DNA of 64,000 bases from Thiodiazotropha sp037384425 (GTDB lineage Bacteria; Pseudomonadota; Gammaproteobacteria; Chromatiales; Chromatiaceae): assembly GCA_037384425.1 (NCBI GenBank), contig JARROA010000010.1, positions 1-64,000 of the forward strand, read 5' to 3'. Shown piece by piece: positions 16,073-25,639 of the stretch (its first letter is position 1; each line of letters opens with the position of its first letter). Under the pieces are notes generated by a model. The model saw only the letters and a program-made list of their open reading frames with translations, ran no database searches and was not told the origin of the DNA. Position numbers and translations under genes: made by a program.

Positions 16073-17043
16073 GGGCCGATTCCGAAAGAGGCTTGCAGCA
16101 GGGCGACGTCGAGCGCGCCGGCCGAGAAACTGTTGCCGCTGTCGAGCACGCTGACCATCACCCTTGCCGGACTGAAGAGCATGGGATCGATCTTGAAGAA
16201 GTCGTACTCATAGGCCTTGAAGACTTCGCCGAAGGGACGGCCATAGTCACGCGAGGCGCTGCTCGGCAACTGCTCGCAGAGCTTCGCCGCCGCCGCGTCC
16301 TCGCCACCGACGAAAAGCTGCACCAGACCGGCGAAGAGGATGGCGTCGTTGGTGCGCCCCATGGCGTTGAGAAAATCGGGCGCTGGCGGCGGCAGCGGAG
16401 CACTGCCGATGCCGTCCCGGATGTCGGACAGCGCGAAGTCCAGCTCATGGGCCTTGTGCATGGCCACTTCAAGCACCCGGGCCACGATCTGCAGCGTACC
16501 GGCGAGACTGCTGGTGGGAGTCAGAATCAGCGTCAGCGCCTCCAAGGCGACTCCACAATCCCGTGCGATCTTTTCGCACAGGGGCAGCGGCGGAACCCGG
16601 TCGACCTCCAACACCAGGCAGGTCCGATCGGCCTGGTCGCGATAATCCAGCTCCTGAAACAGCGGCTCTTTCTGCGCCAGCGCCCTTCCGGGTCCTGACC
16701 CCAGGGCGTGGAAAGCCTTTTTGCCCTCCTCCTTGTGCGACAGACTCCATCCCGCGTACTGGCTTCCCAGGCACGCCAGCACCGGATCGGTGGTGTGGAC
16801 ATGAACGGAAAGCGGCCAGCCGGCAATCGGTCCGCTGCCGCTGAGGCTGACGCTGCCGAGTCCGCCGAGGCAGATCTCCGCGATGCGGCGTCCCGCTTCG
16901 AGGCAACCCGGTGCGGCGATTCCCGCGTCCACCACCTGGCAGCCGTTGTCCAGACGCTCGACGCCGAGACGCAGGACTTCAGCGTCCGCCACCAGCGAAT
17001 CGACCAGTGGCGCGGTCAATGCGTTGATGCTGGGACGGCTCAT
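16069..17043 (-). CDS. mch: Methenyl-H4MPT cyclohydrolase, Mch
   Basis: A 324-residue enzyme starting at the ATG 17041-17043 that overlaps the ATP-grasp stop codon. It hydrolyses methenyl-H4MPT to formyl-H4MPT in the cytoplasm, between MtdB and Fhc. Family marks include the N-terminal SINALTAPLVDSLVADAEVLRL, VSVHVHTTDPVLACLGSQYAGW, the central TNDAILFAGLVQLFV, and the C-terminal YEYDFFKIDPMLFSPA. The length agrees with bacterial Mch and no key region is missing. Confidence 0.95.
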   Translation of the reverse strand: MSRPSINALTAPLVDSLVADAEVLRLGVERLDNGCQVVDAGIAAPGCLEAGRRIAEICLGGLGSVSLSGSGPIAGWPLSVHVHTTDPVLACLGSQYAGWSLSHKEEGKKAFHALGSGPGRALAQKEPLFQELDYRDQADRTCLVLEVDRVPPLPLCEKIARDCGVALEALTLILTPTSSLAGTLQIVARVLEVAMHKAHELDFALSDIRDGIGSAPLPPPAPDFLNAMGRTNDAILFAGLVQLFVGGEDAAAAKLCEQLPSSASRDYGRPFGEVFKAYEYDFFKIDPMLFSPARVMVSVLDSGNSFSAGALDVALLQASFGIGP

Positions 17044-18206
17044 GAGGCCACCTTCTGCATTTCGGCTTGCGCCTGGGGTGTTGTTGGACAAAGCATCTGT
17101 AGAATCTCATCCCGGTAGTGACACAGCACGGCCTCCACCTCATCCTCACTGCCGCCCCGGGCAAACAGACTGCAGAGGGGTTGTCCCTCGGGAATTCTGG
17201 CGCCGGACGATGGCCGGTCCTTGACCCATTGCGGCCAGGCCATGTCAGCGGGAATCTCGATGGTTTGAGGGGTATAGACAATCTGGTGACCATGCACCAC
17301 GGTCGAGCCGATGATCGGCAGTACCGGAAGCTCGCCGAGACAAGCCGCGATATGGTGTTTGACCCAACCGTCGCTCAGCAGGTGCTCGTAGAGCTCCAGG
17401 GTCGCCGAGGGCCGGGGGTTGAGATCGAGCACAAAGATCCCGTCTTCGTTCAGGATGAAATCGAGACTGTTGATTCCCTTGAGGGAGAGTTCGCCGACCA
17501 GCTTGCGGACGATTTCTTCCACCTGCAGACGCCAGTCATCCTGCAGTTGGGCCTGACCCAGCGCTCCAGTATAGAGGAACGGAGCCGGTGCCTTGGAGGC
17601 ACCCGTGCCAAGCCGGTTGTAACCGATGGTGCGAAAACGCTCGCCATTGGCGATGAAGAGGATCGACATTGCGGAACCGGTGAGATGGCGCTGGTAGTAG
17701 CAGGCGGAATCCGTCGCCGAGTGTTGCGGATCGAAATAGGCCACACCCTGACCACCGCAACTGCCGGCACGCTTGATCAACCAGGCCTTCTCCGGTGCGG
17801 AGTATGGGGGCGTGAAACAGACCTCCGGGTAGGGGATACGCAGCCGATTGAGCAACGAGAAGTAGCGACGGGGATCACGCAGTCTTTCCAGCACTGAAGG
17901 CGCATTACCGAACAGGCGGCAATGTTGTGACAGGCGGTTCAGGAGCGAGGAGGCCTGCTCCAGGCCTGCACCGTAGATCACCCCGCAAGGGTGTTGCGGA
18001 AACAGCGCCGCCATCTCCTCGATGAGTTCATCCACGTCCACTCGGGAGAACTCATGACTGGCGGGCCAGCAATCGGCCACGGCCAGGGTATCCTCGTCAC
18101 AGAAGGTATCGATGACCGTAACCCGATAACCGCCACGCACGGCCGATTCGGCGATCGCACGGCCGCTGTTGGCCAGAATCAGCAAAGAGGTGCTATCAGC
18201 CGACAT
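17040..18206 (-). CDS. ATP-grasp protein of the mtdB-mch operon
   Basis: A 388-residue protein starting at the ATG 18204-18206, inside the end of mtdB. The N-terminus resembles a pre-ATP-grasp Rossmann half (LLILANSGRAIAESAVRGGYRVTVID), followed by WLIKRAGSCGGQGVAYFD (ATP lid) and GIFVLDLNPRPSATLELYE (metal site). Such a protein lies next to mch and mtdB in many methylotrophs (orf5 in the Methylobacterium cluster, to my recollection). It may ligate an amino acid or acid to an H4MPT precursor. The substrate is unknown. Confidence 0.85.
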   Translation of the reverse strand: MSADSTSLLILANSGRAIAESAVRGGYRVTVIDTFCDEDTLAVADCWPASHEFSRVDVDELIEEMAALFPQHPCGVIYGAGLEQASSLLNRLSQHCRLFGNAPSVLERLRDPRRYFSLLNRLRIPYPEVCFTPPYSAPEKAWLIKRAGSCGGQGVAYFDPQHSATDSACYYQRHLTGSAMSILFIANGERFRTIGYNRLGTGASKAPAPFLYTGALGQAQLQDDWRLQVEEIVRKLVGELSLKGINSLDFILNEDGIFVLDLNPRPSATLELYEHLLSDGWVKHHIAACLGELPVLPIIGSTVVHGHQIVYTPQTIEIPADMAWPQWVKDRPSSGARIPEGQPLCSLFARGGSEDEVEAVLCHYRDEILQMLCPTTPQAQAEMQKVAS

Positions 18207-19098
18207 GGTCGCGCGCCACCTCGAAGGCACTGTTGAAATCGAGAAACTGGGGTTCGCCGCTCTCGAACATCTTCTTCAGCAACTGATGCTGGGCCTGGTA
18301 CTTGACGTTACCGACCGTAAGCGCGCCGATACCCACGGCCCCGCTGGGCGAGCCCGCGATGGGCTTGGCGTCGTCCAGCACGCCGACGCCCTCGATACCC
18401 TCGGGAGGCACTGCGTTGACGTCACACGCGACCTTGAGCCGTGTCGCTGACTGGAGGTGACCCGCGTTCAGCACCTGCACCCCCGCCTTGGCGGCGTTGA
18501 ACACCACGTCCGCCTGACTCGCCAGTTCAACGATCCCCGCCTCACTGCTCCCGTCGGCCGCCAACAAATCCGAGCCGTATCGGTTGTTGCAGAGTTCGAC
18601 TACCGATTGCGCCTTGCTCAGGCTTTCATGGCTGACAATCACCGCTTCGGCGCCCGCGGTGGCGGCCAGCATCGCCGCCGTGGAGCCGACCGGACCGGTA
18701 CCGCCGAAGACCACCACCCGCTGCCCCTTCAACCCGGCGCTGTCGAGTTTCTTCAGTTCACGCTCGACGCAGGCGACCATGCCCGCGGCGGTGGTGAAGG
18801 CGCCGCTGGGATCGGCGAACAATGAGACCTCGAAGGGGGGGACCATCGACTGCTTCGCGGTCTGCATCATTTCCATGGCCAAATGGGCGTCGCGGCCGCC
18901 GATGAAGATGCCGGTCCGTTTGACCCCCTTGGGACCACGGGAAAAGATCGCGTCCTGGACCAGATCACGCACCTCCTCCAGTGCTACATCGATATACGGC
19001 GTGCAAGCGGTCCACCCCGCGTCGTAGGCCATGTTCACGTCGAAGGGGCTGAGATTCTTGGCTGCGGTCAACATGTGCAGCAGATAAGGTCTTTCCAT
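18196..19098 (-). CDS. mtdB: NAD(P)-dependent methylene-H4MPT dehydrogenase, MtdB
   Basis: A 300-residue cytoplasmic dehydrogenase that oxidises methylene-H4MPT to methenyl-H4MPT. MLTAAKNLSPFDVNMAYDAGW and FIGGRDAHLAMEMM are family-specific, and the Rossmann motif GQRVVVFGGTGPVGSTAAMLAA lies mid-chain. NADVVFNAAKAGVQVL-like and DVNAVPPEGIEGV segments complete the substrate side. It starts one base before the end of mptG with no gap and overlaps the ATP-grasp gene by 11 bases. Confidence 0.95.
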   Translation of the reverse strand: MERPYLLHMLTAAKNLSPFDVNMAYDAGWTACTPYIDVALEEVRDLVQDAIFSRGPKGVKRTGIFIGGRDAHLAMEMMQTAKQSMVPPFEVSLFADPSGAFTTAAGMVACVERELKKLDSAGLKGQRVVVFGGTGPVGSTAAMLAATAGAEAVIVSHESLSKAQSVVELCNNRYGSDLLAADGSSEAGIVELASQADVVFNAAKAGVQVLNAGHLQSATRLKVACDVNAVPPEGIEGVGVLDDAKPIAGSPSGAVGIGALTVGNVKYQAQHQLLKKMFESGEPQFLDFNSAFEVARDHVG

Positions 19099-20118
19099 CT
19101 AACGGGCTCGCTCTTTTTGTCTTAGTCTTGTCGGTTGTTGCAGCAGGTTGACGGCTGCACCCTGATTGCGCGCCGCCACCTGCTGACATCGGAATGCTGA
19201 GAATTCGCCGAAATGCTGTCTCAATGCCGCTTCCAGCCATTTGGCCTGTTCGGCATCCTCGAGCAACACAAAGCCGGTAGGCCCCCAGGAACTCTGACCG
19301 ATGCCGGCAAATCCCTGTTTGGCGGCCCACTTCAGGGCGGCGGAGATGACCGGGCTGGTGAAACGCCCTCCCTGGGCCGGAGCGAAGTGGTCGCCGACCA
19401 CCTGTTGAATCTCCCCGATGGCCCGGGCGAAGGACGCCAAATCGCACTCGAGCACGCCGGGCAGGACCTGCATCATGACCAATCGGCAGAGATGGGCGGC
19501 GGCATCGGCGGGAAACTCGGGCAACTCGGAAAAAGCCGCAACCTCTTTTTTCCCGTGCAGACCCTGGGTCCGGGTATCGAACAGCAGCAGCGCTCGCCAC
19601 TGCTCGGGGAACGGCAGCCTGACGGCGACCGGAGGCACGCCATCCGCCTTGCCACGGCCGCAGTCGAGAATGAATCCGCCCTGTTCGAAGGCGCCGATCC
19701 CGATACCCGAACGCTTGCCGCGATCCAACAGCTGCGCAATCGAGGCGACATCATTATCGCCGCCGTAGAGCTGTTCGATGGCCGTGCCCACGGCCAGCGC
19801 CATCTGGGTACCCGAGCCCAGTCCCACGTGATCGGGTATGGTCTGCAGAAGACGGATATCGACGCCACCCTCGACACCTCTGGCTTCGAGGTAGGCTCGG
19901 GCATACCTGAGCGCACGCTCCGCACCGGGCCCGCTGACGGCGACATCCGCCGCCCGCACCGCCCGCAGGTGTGTGGCCAGGCGAGTGACGGTCAGTCCGA
20001 TGCTGCCAAATCGCCTGCCCAGCCCCCCATGCAGATCGAGGAAGCCCAGATGTAAACGGGCAGGCGCTTCGACCTCAACGGTGAGTCCGTCAGTGGTGGG
20101 TTTGGCGCGGTAGGTCAT
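19099..20118 (-). CDS. mptG: Beta-ribofuranosylaminobenzene 5'-phosphate synthase, MptG
   Basis: A 339-residue GHMP-kinase-fold enzyme. It condenses p-aminobenzoate with PRPP, releasing CO2, which is the first committed step on the arylamine side of H4MPT. Diagnostic segments are EAPARLHLGFLDLHGGLGRRFGSIG, the GHMP glycine loop IPDHVGLGSGTQMALAVG, and SGIGIGAFEQGGFILDCG. It is the first gene of the long minus-strand operon; the -24/-12 element at 20158-20172 lies about 40 bases upstream. Confidence 0.93.
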   Translation of the reverse strand: MTYRAKPTTDGLTVEVEAPARLHLGFLDLHGGLGRRFGSIGLTVTRLATHLRAVRAADVAVSGPGAERALRYARAYLEARGVEGGVDIRLLQTIPDHVGLGSGTQMALAVGTAIEQLYGGDNDVASIAQLLDRGKRSGIGIGAFEQGGFILDCGRGKADGVPPVAVRLPFPEQWRALLLFDTRTQGLHGKKEVAAFSELPEFPADAAAHLCRLVMMQVLPGVLECDLASFARAIGEIQQVVGDHFAPAQGGRFTSPVISAALKWAAKQGFAGIGQSSWGPTGFVLLEDAEQAKWLEAALRQHFGEFSAFRCQQVAARNQGAAVNLLQQPTRLRQKERAR

Positions 20119-20157
20119 GAGGCTCCTGGTCGTTTTCGTTATCGTTCTAGCCTATTT

Positions 20158-20172
20158 GCAAATTGCATGCCT
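20158..20172 (-). promoter_or_regulatory. Sigma-54 promoter of the mptG-mtdB-mch-fae operon
   Basis: Minus-strand reading AGGCATGCAATTTGC: GG and GC are ten bases apart, the -24 box AGGCAT is close to TGGCAC and the -12 box TTGCAA is consensus. It lies 40 bases upstream of the mptG ATG, giving a short leader. Confidence 0.7.
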
Positions 20173-20364
20173 GATTCCTTATTCCAGCCGTTGTGCCGAC
20201 TGCATCCGCACGCATGCACCTGACGTGAACCAATGTGTCACACACCCTGCCCCAGCAGTTAACAGTCAGTCGGCGTCGGCAAGCTGCGAATATAATTGCC
20301 AGATATCCCGGCTGTATCGTTACCGCCACGAATCCGGGGATGATCGCGAACGCGACTTCCAGAG

Positions 20365-20380
20365 TGGCATAGTTTCTGCA
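20365..20380 (+). promoter_or_regulatory. Sigma-54 promoter of fhcBADC
   Basis: TGGCATAGTTTCTGCA has GG-N10-GC spacing, a -24 box with five of six consensus bases and a CTGC -12 box. The fhcB ATG lies about 58 bases downstream. Confidence 0.65.
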
Positions 20381-20437
20381 CACATCACGCAGATCAGCCG
20401 ATCAGAGCATTGTCCTAAGGGCGGGTACCAGCAGAGC

Positions 20438-21748
20438 ATGTGGAATAACGAGATCGAAGAAACGACGAGTGCGATAACCTGTCCCGGTTGTGGATTGAGT
20501 TGTGACGATCTGAGAATCGGGGTGAAAGACGGCCGCCTGTTCTCGTTCGAGCACGGCTGCGAAACGGCAAGACGCTTCTTCGACAGCGCCTTCACAGCGA
20601 AAACCCCGAGTCCCATGATCGAAGGCGCAGCGGTTTCGCTTGAAGCGGCGGTATCCCGGGCTGCGGAACTTTTGGAGAACGCACGCTCCCCCCTCTTCGC
20701 CGGACTGACCACGGATGTCAACGGGATGCGCGGCCTGCTCGAGCTGGCCGATCGCTGCGGGGCCACACTCGACCATCTCAACGGCGATGCCATGTTTCGC
20801 AACCTTCGGGTGGTACAGGACAACGGCTGGTTCACCACCACCTTCACCGAGGTGCGCAACCGGGCCGATCTGATTCTGCTCGTCGGCAGCCAGTCCATCG
20901 AGCGTTTTCCACGCCTGGTCGAGCGCGTGCTCAATCCGTCACAGCGCCTGTTCACAGCCGGCGATGAACGCAGGCTGGTGCTGCTCGGCCCCTGGAATCC
21001 CGATGCGCTGCCCGATGAGTTGGCGCCTTTGAATCCGACCCTGATCCCGATGCCGCTCGAGTCGCTCATGGATGCGATCGGTCTGCTGCGCGGCCTGGTT
21101 GCGGATCGGCCGGTCGCTGTAGCGAGAGAACCATGGAGTGAGGCGTTGGTTGCCTTGGCAGAACAGTTGAAATCGGCAAAATACAGTGTGATTGCCTGGA
21201 GCGCCGCCGAACTCGATCTGCCCCATGCCGAGCTGACCGTGCAGGGACTGGCGGCGTTGGCCAAGGACCTGAACGAAACCACCCGCAGCGCCGCCCTTCC
21301 CCTCGCCGGCAGTCTGGGCGACATCACCTGCAATCAGGTCTGCACCTGGCAGCTCGGCTATCCGTTGCGTAGCCGCCTGCAGCGCGGCTTTCCGGAGCAC
21401 GACCCCCTGCTCAACCGCTGGCAGGATCTTATCGCCCGTGGCGAAAACGACATGCTGCTTTGGGTCTCGGCGCTCTCCGCCCAGGCGACACCTCCCCCGA
21501 GCGACGCACCAACCCTGGTACTGGGCCATGGTGGGATGGCTTTCGAGCGCCAGCCCGAGGTCTACATTCCGGTCGGCGTGCCGGGCGTCGATCATCCCGG
21601 TCACTGGTATCGCAGCGATTCGGTCTGCCCCCTTCCCCTGGGGAGGCTTCGCCCGGATGGACCGCCATCGGTCAGTCAGATCGCACAACAGCTGTTTGAT
21701 CGCCTCTATCCGGCCAAAGCGACCGGCGCGGGGTCAAGCCCATGTTGA
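20438..21748 (+). CDS. fhcB: Formyltransferase/hydrolase complex subunit B
   Basis: A 436-residue homologue of the molybdopterin-binding subunit FwdB of formylmethanofuran dehydrogenase. In bacteria it is a structural partner in the Fhc complex, which hydrolyses formyl-methylofuran to formate. Residues 15-22 keep the CPGCGLSC motif, a cysteine spacing used for the 4Fe-4S cluster in the archaeal enzyme. Weakly conserved molybdopterin-fold segments follow (LFAGLTTDVNGMRG, LILLVGSQSIERF). The ATG at 20438 is chosen because homology begins there; its ribosome site is weak. It overlaps fhcA by seven bases. Confidence 0.88.
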   Translation: MWNNEIEETTSAITCPGCGLSCDDLRIGVKDGRLFSFEHGCETARRFFDSAFTAKTPSPMIEGAAVSLEAAVSRAAELLENARSPLFAGLTTDVNGMRGLLELADRCGATLDHLNGDAMFRNLRVVQDNGWFTTTFTEVRNRADLILLVGSQSIERFPRLVERVLNPSQRLFTAGDERRLVLLGPWNPDALPDELAPLNPTLIPMPLESLMDAIGLLRGLVADRPVAVAREPWSEALVALAEQLKSAKYSVIAWSAAELDLPHAELTVQGLAALAKDLNETTRSAALPLAGSLGDITCNQVCTWQLGYPLRSRLQRGFPEHDPLLNRWQDLIARGENDMLLWVSALSAQATPPPSDAPTLVLGHGGMAFERQPEVYIPVGVPGVDHPGHWYRSDSVCPLPLGRLRPDGPPSVSQIAQQLFDRLYPAKATGAGSSPC

Positions 21749-23409
21749 TCAAGCTCAGCGGTGGCAAAGTCTATGATCCCGCCCATGCCGTGGACGGTGA
21801 AGTCAGGGACATCTATATCCGCGACGGCAGGATCGTCGACGCCCCCTCAGCCAGCGAGACCGTCCATCGCACCTATTCGCTGGATGGCAAGATCGTCATG
21901 GCCGGCGCCATCGACCTGCACACCCACATCGGCGGCGGCAAGGTCAATATCGCGCGCACCATGCTGCCGGAGGACCAGCGCGGCCACATCATGGAGAGAA
22001 CGGAGCTGACCCGCTCCGGCGGCGGCCATGCCGCCCCCTCCACCCTGGCGGCGGGCTACCGCTATGCGGAGATGGGCTACACCAGCTGTTTCGAACCCGC
22101 CGTGCTGCCGGTCAATGCGCGCCAGGCACACATGGAGATGGCCGATACGCCGATGGTCGACACCGGTGGCTACGCCATGCTGGGCAACGACGATTTCCTG
22201 CTGCAGCTGATGGCGGAAGGCGCGGAGCAGCAGACCATCAACGACTATGTGGCCTGGATCCTGCGCGCGGCACAGTGCATCGGCATCAAGGTGGTCAATC
22301 CCGGCGGCATCAGCGCCTTCAAGTTCAATCAGCGGGCGCTCGATGTGGACGACCTCCATCCCCACTACCGCATCAGCCCGCGGGACATCGTGCGCACCCT
22401 GAGTCGCGCCCTGAGCGAACTGCGGGTCCCCCACCCCCTGCATATCCATGCCAGTAATCTGGGAGTGCCAGGCAACTACCTCTCCACCCTCGCCACCATG
22501 GATGCGGCCGAAGGTCTGCCGATCCATCTGACCCATATTCAGTTTCACAGCTACGGCACCGAGGGCGACCACAAGTTCTCCTCCTCGGCGGCGGAGATCG
22601 CCGAGGCGGTCAACAACCGCCCCAATGTCTCCATCGATGTGGGGCAGGTGATGTTCGGTCAGACGGTCACCGTCTCCGGCGACACCATGGCGCAGTATGC
22701 CAACCATAGCCACGCCCACCCCAACAAGTGGACCTGCATGGACATCGAATGCGACGCCGGCTGTGGTGTGGTGCCTTTTCGCTATCGTGATAAAAATTTC
22801 GTCAATGCCCTGCAGTGGGCGATCGGACTCGAGCTGTTTCTGATGGTGGATGATCCCTGGCGGGTCTTCCTCACCACCGACCATCCCAACGGCGCGCCCT
22901 TCACCAGTTATCCCCATCTGATCCGCCTGTTGATGGACCGCAGCTTCCGCAACGATCAACTGGCAAGGATCAATCCCGACGCCGCCGCCGCCAGCCATCT
23001 GGGCAGTATCGACAGAGAGTACTCCCTCTACGAGATCGCCATCATGACCCGCGCCGCGCCGGCGCGCATTCTGGGACTGAGCGATCGCGGGCATCTGGCA
23101 CCGGGCGCGGTGGCGGACATCGCCGTCTACCATCAACACGAGGACCCGGAAAAGATGTTCGAGCGGCCCATGATGGTCTTCAAGGATGGTGAGCCGGTGG
23201 TCGAAGAGGGCCGCATCACCCGCCCGGTCACGGGCGCCACCCATGTGGTGAGACCCGATTACGATCCCGCAATCGAAGGGCTGGTCGGGCGCTGGTTCGA
23301 ACGCTATCACAGCATCGGTCTGCGCAATTTCATGATCTCCGACGACGAGATGGCGGAAGGCATCGGCAGCCCGGTCACTGTCCACCCCTGCAAGGGGGAG
23401 CGCGCATGA
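21742..23409 (+). CDS. fhcA: Formyltransferase/hydrolase complex subunit A (formylmethanofuran hydrolase)
   Basis: A 555-residue amidohydrolase-fold subunit. H60-x-H62 in DLHTHIGGG is the N-terminal metal motif; later HIHASNLG and the DHPNGAPFTSYP region supply further ligands of the binuclear zinc site. It hydrolyses formyl-methylofuran to formate in the cytoplasmic Fhc complex. Its length matches bacterial FhcA. It overlaps fhcB by seven bases and fhcD by four, giving strict stoichiometric coupling. Confidence 0.95.
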   Translation: MLIKLSGGKVYDPAHAVDGEVRDIYIRDGRIVDAPSASETVHRTYSLDGKIVMAGAIDLHTHIGGGKVNIARTMLPEDQRGHIMERTELTRSGGGHAAPSTLAAGYRYAEMGYTSCFEPAVLPVNARQAHMEMADTPMVDTGGYAMLGNDDFLLQLMAEGAEQQTINDYVAWILRAAQCIGIKVVNPGGISAFKFNQRALDVDDLHPHYRISPRDIVRTLSRALSELRVPHPLHIHASNLGVPGNYLSTLATMDAAEGLPIHLTHIQFHSYGTEGDHKFSSSAAEIAEAVNNRPNVSIDVGQVMFGQTVTVSGDTMAQYANHSHAHPNKWTCMDIECDAGCGVVPFRYRDKNFVNALQWAIGLELFLMVDDPWRVFLTTDHPNGAPFTSYPHLIRLLMDRSFRNDQLARINPDAAAASHLGSIDREYSLYEIAIMTRAAPARILGLSDRGHLAPGAVADIAVYHQHEDPEKMFERPMMVFKDGEPVVEEGRITRPVTGATHVVRPDYDPAIEGLVGRWFERYHSIGLRNFMISDDEMAEGIGSPVTVHPCKGERA

Positions 23410-24302
23410 TCATCAACGGCACGGAAATCGAGGAGACCTTCGCCGAGGCCTTCGGCATGAGTGCAACCCGCGTCATCATCACCGCCCTCAACAGCCGCTG
23501 GGCGCGCATCTCCGGCGAGACCATGACCGGTTTCGCCACCTCCGTGATCGGCTGTGGTGTCGAAGCGGGTATCGAGGCCGAGCTGTCGCCGGAGGAGACC
23601 CCGGACGGACGTCCCGGAGTCAGCGTGCTGCTTTTCGGCATGTCGGGCAAAGCCTTGGCGAAACAGCTGGAGAACCGGGTCGGCCAGTGTGTACTGACCT
23701 GCCCCACCACCGCCATATTCGCCGGCATCGAGGGTGAGAAGCAGATCCCGCTGGGCAAGAATCTGCGCTTCTTCGGCGACGGCTATCAGATCTCGAAGCA
23801 GATCGCCGGCACCCGCTACTGGCGGGTTCCGGTGATGGACGGCGAGTTTCTCTGTCAGGAGACAGTGGCCCGGGTGCCCGCCGTCGGTGGCGGCAACTTC
23901 CTGGTGCTGGCCGAATCCCAGGCACAGGCGCTGGCCGCCTGCGAGAAGGCGATCGAGGCCATGCGGAAGCTTCCCAACGTGATCATGCCCTTCCCCGGCG
24001 GCATCGTACGCTCCGGCTCCAAGGTCGGCTCGAAATACAAGGCCCTGATGGCCTCGACCAACGACGCCTACTGCCCCACCCTGAGGGGCCTGGTGAAGTC
24101 GCAACTCGACGAGGAGATCGGCTCGGTGATGGAGATCGTGATCAACGGCCTCAGCGAAGCGGATGTGCGAACAGCCACCCGCGCCGGCATCGCGGCGGTC
24201 TGCGAACTGGGTGCCGCGGCCGGGATCCTGCGCATCTCCGCAGGCAACTATGGCGGCAAGCTGGGCCAGTTCCAGTTTCACCTGCGGGAGGTGATGGCAT
24301 GA
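23406..24302 (+). CDS. fhcD: Formylmethanofuran:H4MPT formyltransferase, subunit D
   Basis: A 298-residue formyltransferase. It starts MIINGTEIEETFAEAFGMSATRVIITA, nearly identical in pattern to archaeal Ftr. MPFPGGIVRSGSKVGSKYKAL and NYGGKLGQFQFHL are strongly conserved family segments. It moves the formyl group from formyl-H4MPT to methylofuran, supplying the hydrolase subunit. It overlaps both neighbours by four bases. Confidence 0.96.
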   Translation: MIINGTEIEETFAEAFGMSATRVIITALNSRWARISGETMTGFATSVIGCGVEAGIEAELSPEETPDGRPGVSVLLFGMSGKALAKQLENRVGQCVLTCPTTAIFAGIEGEKQIPLGKNLRFFGDGYQISKQIAGTRYWRVPVMDGEFLCQETVARVPAVGGGNFLVLAESQAQALAACEKAIEAMRKLPNVIMPFPGGIVRSGSKVGSKYKALMASTNDAYCPTLRGLVKSQLDEEIGSVMEIVINGLSEADVRTATRAGIAAVCELGAAAGILRISAGNYGGKLGQFQFHLREVMA

Positions 24303-25117
24303 GCGGCCTGACCCTGACCCTGCGCCTGCTGGAGCGACTCTCACAGCGCATCGACATGACCCCCTTTACGCCTCATGGTCTCGCCGGCAAGTCGCCGAAC
24401 GACATTGCACGACTCCCCCTTTGGCTCGGCAACCGGCAGGTCGACTGCGGCGAACTGTTCAACATCAGCGGCAGCCTGGAAGACGAGGTCATCATCCAAT
24501 CGGACAGCGACCGTCTCGACCGCATCGGCGCCGGCATGACCGGCGGTTGCGTCAGGGTCGAGGGGAACGCCGGCGCCTACCTCGGATGCGGCATGCGCAA
24601 TGGCACCATTGAGGTCAGTGGCAATGCGGGGCTGGCGGCGGGTTGCGCCATGTCCGGCGGCAGTCTGACCATCGGCGGCAATGCCGGCGACTTCCTGGGA
24701 GGCGCGCTGACCGGAGATCGCCAGGGTATGCGCGGAGGCAGGCTTACGGTCAAAGGCAATGTCGGCGACCGGGCCGGCGATCTGCTGCGCCGCGGTACCA
24801 TTCTGATCGGCGGCGACTGTGGCGACTATTGCGCCTCACGCATGATCGCGGGAACGCTGGTGGTCCTCGGTCATACAGGGATACAGACCGGACACGCCAT
24901 GCGCCGCGGTACACTGATCGTGACCAGGCATCCCAAATCCATGCCGGCCACCTTCAACGACAACGGCAACCACCAGCTCAGTTTCCTGACCCTGCTGACC
25001 CACCATTTGGGGGAGCATGCCCCCTTTTCCGCATTGGCGGAGCGCGGCAACCGGGTACAGCGATGGGTTGGCGATCTCAGTTGCGACGGTAAGGGAGAGA
25101 TACTGCTCCTCGAGTGA
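24299..25117 (+). CDS. fhcC: Formyltransferase/hydrolase complex subunit C
   Basis: A 272-residue homologue of FwdC. The central part is a run of glycine-rich turns of about 20 residues (GNAGAYLGCGMRNGTIEVSG, GNAGLAAGCAMSGGSLTIGG, GNAGDFLGGALTG and so on), forming the right-handed beta-helix known for this family and for the C-terminal domain of glutamate synthase. It is a structural subunit holding FhcA and FhcD together. It is the last gene of fhcBADC. Confidence 0.94.
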   Translation: MSGLTLTLRLLERLSQRIDMTPFTPHGLAGKSPNDIARLPLWLGNRQVDCGELFNISGSLEDEVIIQSDSDRLDRIGAGMTGGCVRVEGNAGAYLGCGMRNGTIEVSGNAGLAAGCAMSGGSLTIGGNAGDFLGGALTGDRQGMRGGRLTVKGNVGDRAGDLLRRGTILIGGDCGDYCASRMIAGTLVVLGHTGIQTGHAMRRGTLIVTRHPKSMPATFNDNGNHQLSFLTLLTHHLGEHAPFSALAERGNRVQRWVGDLSCDGKGEILLLE

Positions 25118-25231
25118 GCGCCTGCCCCATACGCTCGTGCGAACCCATGCGGCCTTGGCCGCACACTTCCAGGGAACCTTGGCTTGTCGCACCTAATCAC
25201 AGGCCAGATGCCCCGTCACCGGATGCAGCCC

Positions 25232-25309
25232 GTAGCCCGGATGGAGCGGAGCGAAATCCGGGACAGCCTGTACTTACCCCTGGATTCCGCTCCGCTCCAT
25301 CCAGGCTAC
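25232..25309. repeat. REP-like palindrome, copy 1 (GTAGCCCGGATGGAGCG type)
   Basis: The left part GTAGCCCGGATGGAGCG and the right part CGCTCCATCCAGGCTAC form a long imperfect inverted repeat with a short spacer. A second copy with about 90 percent similar arms by eye lies at 29075-29152. The two copies bracket the pqq cluster. Confidence 0.85.
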
Positions 25310-25492
25310 GTGTCTCTGCACCATGAGTGATGGGCCTGTCTGTATAGCATTCGGCGCGTGCATCATCGTTATTAATTATGGTTTCAATAGGGCTCGCATA
25401 TCCGAACCAGGGCCACAGCCACCTCCCCTCTTTTTCCGAATTTCTGCTAAGTCGCTGAAAGCAGTAGCTATCCCTTACCCCACTGCGGACAA

Positions 25493-25510
25493 GTGTCACC
25501 CTTCTGGCAC
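25493..25510. promoter_or_regulatory. Candidate activator-binding dyad upstream of pqqA
   Basis: GTGTCACCCTTCTGGCAC is GTGTCA-N6-TGGCAC, one mismatch from the perfect GTGTCA-N6-TGACAC at 30305-30322. It lies about 130 bases upstream of the -24 box, a usual distance for a sigma-54 activator site. A further GTGTCAC follows at 25518. Confidence 0.45.
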
Positions 25511-25639
25511 AGAGCCCGTGTCACACTTTTGCGTTTTTGGGATTTCCATCGGGAAAAAATCCCGAACGCTTTCTGCTTAGATATCCTTCGAGCGCTTAAA
25601 CAGGGCATTAGCCCTGGATAGGGACTACTTCCAAAGCGG

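Larger units (their letters stand above)
20119..20437. other. Divergent control region between mptG and fhcB
   Basis: These 319 bases separate the two largest H4MPT operons and contain two opposed -24/-12 elements (minus strand 20158-20172, plus strand 20365-20380). A GTGTCA half-site lies at 20235-20240 with ACAC after it. An open plus frame runs through the region into fhcB, but it shows no homology to Fhc and is best read as leader. Confidence 0.7.

Noticed and set aside
20117..20437. Plus-strand extension of fhcB by 107 codons at its N-terminus.
   Set aside because: The extension has no similarity to Fhc/Fwd subunits, covers the divergent promoter region, and homology starts at the ATG 20438.
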